In this document: piece by piece, positions 5,714-8,528 of the stretch
How the letters are laid out: every line of letters begins with the position of its first letter
Position numbering within the stretch: the first letter of the stretch is position 1
Assembly (NCBI GenBank): GCA_946479015.1
Contig: CAMLEQ010000148.1
Location: 1 to 8,528, forward strand
Source: an uncultured Gemmatimonadota bacterium
GTDB lineage: Bacteria; Gemmatimonadota; Gemmatimonadetes; Gemmatimonadales; Gemmatimonadaceae
Direction: 5' to 3'
DNA: 8,528 bases
Made by a program: the position numbers and the translations under genes
Notes under the pieces: model-generated
What the model saw: only the letters and a program-made list of their open reading frames with translations
Database searches by the model: none
What the model was told of the DNA's origin: nothing

Positions 5714-6223
5714 TCAGGATGGCCTGAAGCTCAGTTGCACCAGGTACTTTCCGGGCTTCACCGAGCCCGTGGCGGTCTTCCACGCGCCGGCGGCCTTGTC
5801 GTTGAGACACTGATTCACCGCCTTCCCCGCGTGCGACGACCACGTGTCATCCGCCACGCGCGCATCGGAGACCCCGCTCCCTCCCACCGTCACCACCATC
5901 GCCACGCCTCCCTCGAGGCCCGGATCCGCCTTCTGCCCGTACTCCTGGTAGCAGAAGCGCGAGAACGACTGCTCCCGCTCCACCGCTTCCACCAGCGCCG
6001 GCGGCGCCGGAGGGATCTGCGGGCGCGTGCGGGCAGCGTGCCGTACCGGAGGGGGGGTGAACGTGTCCGGCGCCGCCGGCGGGATCGCCGACTGGAGCGA
6101 ATCCAGGTTCACGGGCGTGGTGTCCTGCTGCTGCGCCACCGGGGGAGCGGACGGCTTCTTGTCGCGCGGACAGCCGGCGAGCACGGCGAGCAGCACCGGC
6201 GCGATGAACGCGTGTCGTCTCAT
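5714..6223 (-). CDS. AgmX/PglI C-terminal-domain lipoprotein
   Basis: The 169-residue product has a signal peptide with lipobox LAGC (C18), a flexible P/Q-rich linker (about 24-75) and a C-terminal domain (about 78-167). The domain pattern, FCYQEYGQKADPGLEGGVAM followed by an alternating beta pattern with a GSG turn, a second cysteine and AAGAWK, matches the AgmX/PglI C-terminal domain. That domain is known from myxobacterial gliding and outer-membrane proteins and is TonB-C-like in layout. C91 and C139 are 48 residues apart and could form a disulfide in the periplasm. ATG 6223 overlaps the preceding gene's stop in ATGA, with GGAG at 6228-6231, so translation is probably coupled. A paralogue of the domain lies at 7944-8528. 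The molecular role is unknown; an envelope scaffold or binding role is inferred. Confidence 0.8.
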   Translation of the reverse strand: MRRHAFIAPVLLAVLAGCPRDKKPSAPPVAQQQDTTPVNLDSLQSAIPPAAPDTFTPPPVRHAARTRPQIPPAPPALVEAVEREQSFSRFCYQEYGQKADPGLEGGVAMVVTVGGSGVSDARVADDTWSSHAGKAVNQCLNDKAAGAWKTATGSVKPGKYLVQLSFRPS

Positions 6224-6936
6224 GAGTCTCCAAGCTGGTCGATGAAGTGCGCGAGGCGGCGCGCGCCCGCGAGGTACTCCGACAGCACCGGTCCCACGTC
6301 GGCGGGGGCGATCCGCTCCGCCCCCCGCACGTGCCGCACCACCCGCGCGAAGGGCACGGCATCGATCCCCGTACGCTCGGCCACCCGCCGCGCGAGCGCC
6401 TCGTAATCGGTGGGCGGCGACTCCCCCTGGTAGCGCAGCAGCGCGCGGAAGATCACCATGAACGTGCTCAGGCTCGCCGCGAGCAGCTCCACCAGCCGCC
6501 CGCGGTCGCCGCCGGCGGCCAGGATCCCCTGCCGGAGCTGGAGCAGCTTCCCCATCGCCTGGTACTCGAGCTGGAGCCGCAGGTCGCGCCGGTCCACCGC
6601 GATCCCGTCGAACGGCGGCGTGCCGTGCAGCACGCGATGCCGCTCGAGGATGTCCGCATACTCCATCGGGAACACGTCGCTCGACGCACGCCACTCGTTG
6701 ACCGTGAGCGTGAGTGGCGGCGGGTTCCCCCCCTCCGCCCACGCGCGCGCGATCGACGCCTCGCGCTGCAACAGGTCGAGGTCGAGCGCGTCCACGAGGA
6801 CGAGCACGTTGTAGTCAGACCGCTTCGCGATGTGCTCCCCCGCCGCGGCCGAGCCGTACAGCACCACCGAGCGCAGCCCATCGCCGAACGCCTTCCGGAG
6901 CTGTGCGACCAACTCATCGAGTGTCATCGTCGCCAT
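6220..6936 (-). CDS. Nucleotidyltransferase-fold protein with altered catalytic motif
   Basis: The 238-residue cytoplasmic product has no signal peptide. The N-terminal 100 or so residues look like a minimal nucleotidyltransferase of the pol-beta superfamily: RSVVLYGSAAAGEH (G28-S29) and then S40-D41-Y42-N43-VLVLVD. The usual second motif is D-x-D, whose two aspartates bind the catalytic metals; here the second is N43, so activity may be lost or changed. The C-terminal part (about 120-235) is helical (LQLEYQAMGKLLQLRQGIL, SLSTFMVIFRALLRYQG), resembling the substrate-binding helical domain of such enzymes. ATG 6936 follows the TPM gene's stop by 15 bases, with GAGGA twelve bases upstream; the ATG at 6927 is an alternative start. 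Its substrate, and how a cytoplasmic protein serves an otherwise exported operon, are unknown. Confidence 0.72.
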   Translation of the reverse strand: MATMTLDELVAQLRKAFGDGLRSVVLYGSAAAGEHIAKRSDYNVLVLVDALDLDLLQREASIARAWAEGGNPPPLTLTVNEWRASSDVFPMEYADILERHRVLHGTPPFDGIAVDRRDLRLQLEYQAMGKLLQLRQGILAAGGDRGRLVELLAASLSTFMVIFRALLRYQGESPPTDYEALARRVAERTGIDAVPFARVVRHVRGAERIAPADVGPVLSEYLAGARRLAHFIDQLGDS

Positions 6937-6951
6937 GGTCGTGTCTCGTCC

Positions 6952-7776
6952 TCACCAGCTCGAGCCGCCGCCACCGCCACCGAAGCCGCCACCACCGCCG
7001 AAGCCACCGAACCCTCCGCCGCCGCCACCGCCACCGCCCCACCCTCCACCCCCCCAGCCGCCCCCGCCGCGCCATCCGCCCCCGCCCATCGGGATGAAGA
7101 TCGGGATGCACCCACCGCAGCCGCTGCGCCGTCGCCCACGGTTCCCGAACAGCGACATGAGCACGATGACCGCGATGATGATCAGCGGCCACGGGATCCC
7201 ATTGCCGCCGCCCTGCGACACCCCCTCCGGGGGCGCCGGGGCGTTCGCCGCGAGCGAGGTGTCGAGCTGGAAGTGGAACTCGCCGGCGAACCGCTGCGCG
7301 ACCTGGAGCGCAATCTGCTCGATCCCCGCCCCGTAGTCGCGCTGCTGGAAGAACGGGATCGCGGCGCGGCACATGTCCCCGGCCATCGCGTCGGTGACGA
7401 ACCCTTCGGCGCCGTACCCCGTGGCCACCCAGCAGCGGCCGCGCCCCGTGCTGCTCGTCTCCTTCGGCACCACGAGGATCACCACGCCCGTGTTGCGCGT
7501 TGGGTCACCAGGATTGCCGAGCTTCCCCACCTTCCACTGGCGCCCGATCTGGAGCGTCACATCGCTCGGATCGCGGTCGCCGATGTCGGGGAGCGTGACG
7601 ACCACGATCTCGCCCCCCGACTTCGCCTTCACGTCGTCGATGATGCGCTGGGTGCTCGCCTGGCGCTCCGCGGAGATGACGTTCGCGAAGTCGTTGATGT
7701 ATCCGCGGGGCGCCGGAATCTGGAGCTGCTGCAACAGCAGCAGGGCGCCGATCGCTCGCAGGGCGAAGTGCCACAC
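6952..7776 (-). CDS. TPM-domain (YgcG-like) membrane protein with glycine-rich tail
   Basis: The 274-residue product starts with a signal sequence (about 4-20, ALRAIGALLLLQQL). A TPM domain follows (about 25-155): YINDFANVIS, GGEIVVVTLPDIGD, RQWKVGKLGN, NTGVVILVV, and GYGAEGFVTDAMAGD with FFQQRDYGAGI. A membrane helix (about 194-210, GIPWPLIIIAVIVLMSLF), a short basic turn with a CGGC, and an almost pure Gly/Trp/Phe tail (231-274) ending SSW complete it. The order TPM, TM, Gly-rich tail is that of the YgcG family. The TPM domain has been linked to phosphatase activity and to photosystem II repair in other lineages, but the role of YgcG proteins is open. It is the first gene of the five-gene operon and the usual partner of LemA. 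GTG 7776 is the only start before the signal sequence; GGAG is twelve bases away, which is distant. Confidence 0.9.
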   Translation of the reverse strand: MWHFALRAIGALLLLQQLQIPAPRGYINDFANVISAERQASTQRIIDDVKAKSGGEIVVVTLPDIGDRDPSDVTLQIGRQWKVGKLGNPGDPTRNTGVVILVVPKETSSTGRGRCWVATGYGAEGFVTDAMAGDMCRAAIPFFQQRDYGAGIEQIALQVAQRFAGEFHFQLDTSLAANAPAPPEGVSQGGGNGIPWPLIIIAVIVLMSLFGNRGRRRSGCGGCIPIFIPMGGGGWRGGGGWGGGGWGGGGGGGGGFGGFGGGGGFGGGGGGSSW

Positions 7777-7811
7777 CGTGAGCTCGCTCTCCTTCGCTCG
7801 CCCGATGCGAG

Positions 7812-7853
7812 GCGGCGGGCGCGGCGCGCTCCTGGCACGCCGCCGCCCGCCGC
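7812..7853 (-). terminator. GC-rich hairpin between the AgmX-like gene and the TPM operon
   Basis: Bases 7812-7821 pair with 7844-7853 (GCGGCGGGCG / CGCCCGCCGC), then 7822-7826 with 7838-7842 after one bulged C, around an eleven-base loop. It lies about 90 bases after the stop of the right-hand gene and 36 bases upstream of the TPM start. It could end the upstream transcript or form structure in the TPM leader. There is no T-run on the - strand. Confidence 0.35.
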
Positions 7854-7884
7854 GCGTGACGGACGAGCCGCGGGTGATGGTTCG

Positions 7885-7892
7885 ATTCTATC
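7885..7892 (-). promoter_or_regulatory. Possible -10 element for the TPM-LemA operon
   Basis: GATAGAAT on the - strand is the only AT-rich spot in the 167-base gap upstream of the operon. TAGAAT is close to a housekeeping -10, but no convincing -35 stands 16-18 bases upstream. If used, the leader would be about 100 bases and would include the hairpin at 7812-7853. Confidence 0.25.
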
Positions 7893-7943
7893 GTACGCGC
7901 GGCGGGGGAGGAAGTGTCGCGCCGCCCGGCGCGCCGGTCGCGT

Positions 7944-8528
7944 CTACCGGCTGAACACGAAGGAGAAGCTGTACGTGCCCCCTCCCTGGTCGGACGGCGG
8001 GAAGTGCCACCCCATGATGCGCTGGCGGATGCACCCCTCGGCGTCGGACGCTCCCGCGCCGGACCAGGTCCGCTTCGTGATCTCCACGCCGTTGACGCTT
8101 CCCGAGCCCGTGATCGTCACCGCCACGCCGATCGTTCCCGCGAGCGCCGGGTTCGCCTTGAGCCCGTACTCCTGGTAGCAGAACTGGAGCTGCGACTGGC
8201 GCGACCGCACGTAGTTGCCGAGGTCGGACACGTTGCGCCCCGCGCCTCCCACCTTCTCGGCGCGGATCACGCTCGGCGGCGCCACGCGCACCGTGGCGAA
8301 TCCCACGCCGCCGCCCCCTCCCACGCCGCCCAGCCCTCCCCCGCCGGGGGTGCTCCCGAGCCCCGTTCCGAGGCCGCCGCGCCCCGGCGTGCGCGAGCCC
8401 TGCCCTCCCTGGCCGTAGGCGATCACCGCCTTCCCGCCGCCGCCGGCGTTGGGCGTGGCGCCGCCGCCGGAGTTCACGGGAACGGCGGGCGCGTAGCCGA
8501 GGAGGGCGCGCGCGCGGGAGATGTCGGC
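7944..8528 (-). CDS. Glycine-rich protein with AgmX/PglI C-terminal domain (5' end outside window)
   Basis: The frame is open from the window edge to TAG at 7944-7946, giving at least 194 residues. A Gly-rich, low-complexity stretch (GGLGGVGGGGGVGFATVRV) leads into an AgmX/PglI-like domain: LQFCYQEYGLKANPALAG, then a beta pattern with GSGS, TW, a second cysteine 49 residues after the first, and a final YSFSFVF strand. This domain closely parallels the lipoprotein at 5714-6223. The GTG at 8477 could be a start, but it has no ribosome binding site and the frame stays open beyond it, so the true start is probably further upstream. Full-length family members often carry an N-terminal membrane or zinc-ribbon part, which cannot be seen here. 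Role: a predicted envelope protein of unknown function, likely transcribed separately from the TPM operon. Confidence 0.75.
   Translation of the reverse strand, partial: ADISRARALLGYAPAVPVNSGGGATPNAGGGGKAVIAYGQGGQGSRTPGRGGLGTGLGSTPGGGGLGGVGGGGGVGFATVRVAPPSVIRAEKVGGAGRNVSDLGNYVRSRQSQLQFCYQEYGLKANPALAGTIGVAVTITGSGSVNGVEITKRTWSGAGASDAEGCIRQRIMGWHFPPSDQGGGTYSFSFVFSR

Noticed and set aside
6955..7086. Short tandem repeat or CRISPR-like array
   Set aside because: The regular GCC/ACC pattern is the Gly codons of the TPM protein's tail read from the other strand.
6247..8178. Long + strand open frame (643 codons) opposite the TPM and nucleotidyltransferase genes
   Set aside because: It is antisense to two supported genes and spans a gap and a third gene; the product is His/Arg/Pro-rich without domains.

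Overview
The window is about 8.5 kb of very GC-rich bacterial chromosome. It carries ten protein genes (two cut by the window edges) and no RNA genes, CRISPR arrays or insertion sequences. High GC, frequent GTG starts, an accA-ricT-metG block with a Thermus-like one-zinc MetRS, and lipoproteins with AgmX/PglI-type C-terminal domains suggest a Gram-negative-type bacterium, perhaps Gemmatimonadota or a relative. That placement is an inference from style and gene content; no marker gene here settles it.

Left part (1-3075, + strand): the 3' end of accA (fatty acid synthesis), then ricT (PSP1-domain, YaaT-like protein) four bases later, then metG (methionyl-tRNA synthetase). This is a housekeeping operon, and a ricT-type gene near a MetRS gene also occurs in Bacillus. 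The RicT homologue has a rearranged cysteine set and a long basic, proline-rich tail.

Middle part (3076-4445): an anchored M23 (LytM) peptidase gene on the + strand sits between two related non-coding elements. Each element has a perfect long hairpin with an identical outer stem and identical flanking bases but a different inner stem. Each is enclosed by G-rich arms on one side and C-rich arms on the other, and these arms contain exact inverted repeats. They probably act as transcription ends and belong to a dispersed repeat family.

Right part (4446-7776, - strand): a tight five-gene operon, read right to left: TPM-domain (YgcG-like) membrane protein, nucleotidyltransferase-fold protein with a D-x-N in place of D-x-D, AgmX/PglI-domain lipoprotein, LemA-family lipoprotein, and a secreted or lipid-anchored M23 peptidase. 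Gaps are 15, -4, 18 and 11 bases. Four of the five products carry export signals. LemA with TPM proteins is a known but functionally unexplained envelope pairing. The addition of a peptidoglycan peptidase, an AgmX lipoprotein and a degenerate nucleotidyltransferase makes this the best candidate for an undescribed system in the window. At the right edge lies a partial glycine-rich protein (- strand) whose C-terminal domain is a paralogue of the operon's AgmX lipoprotein.
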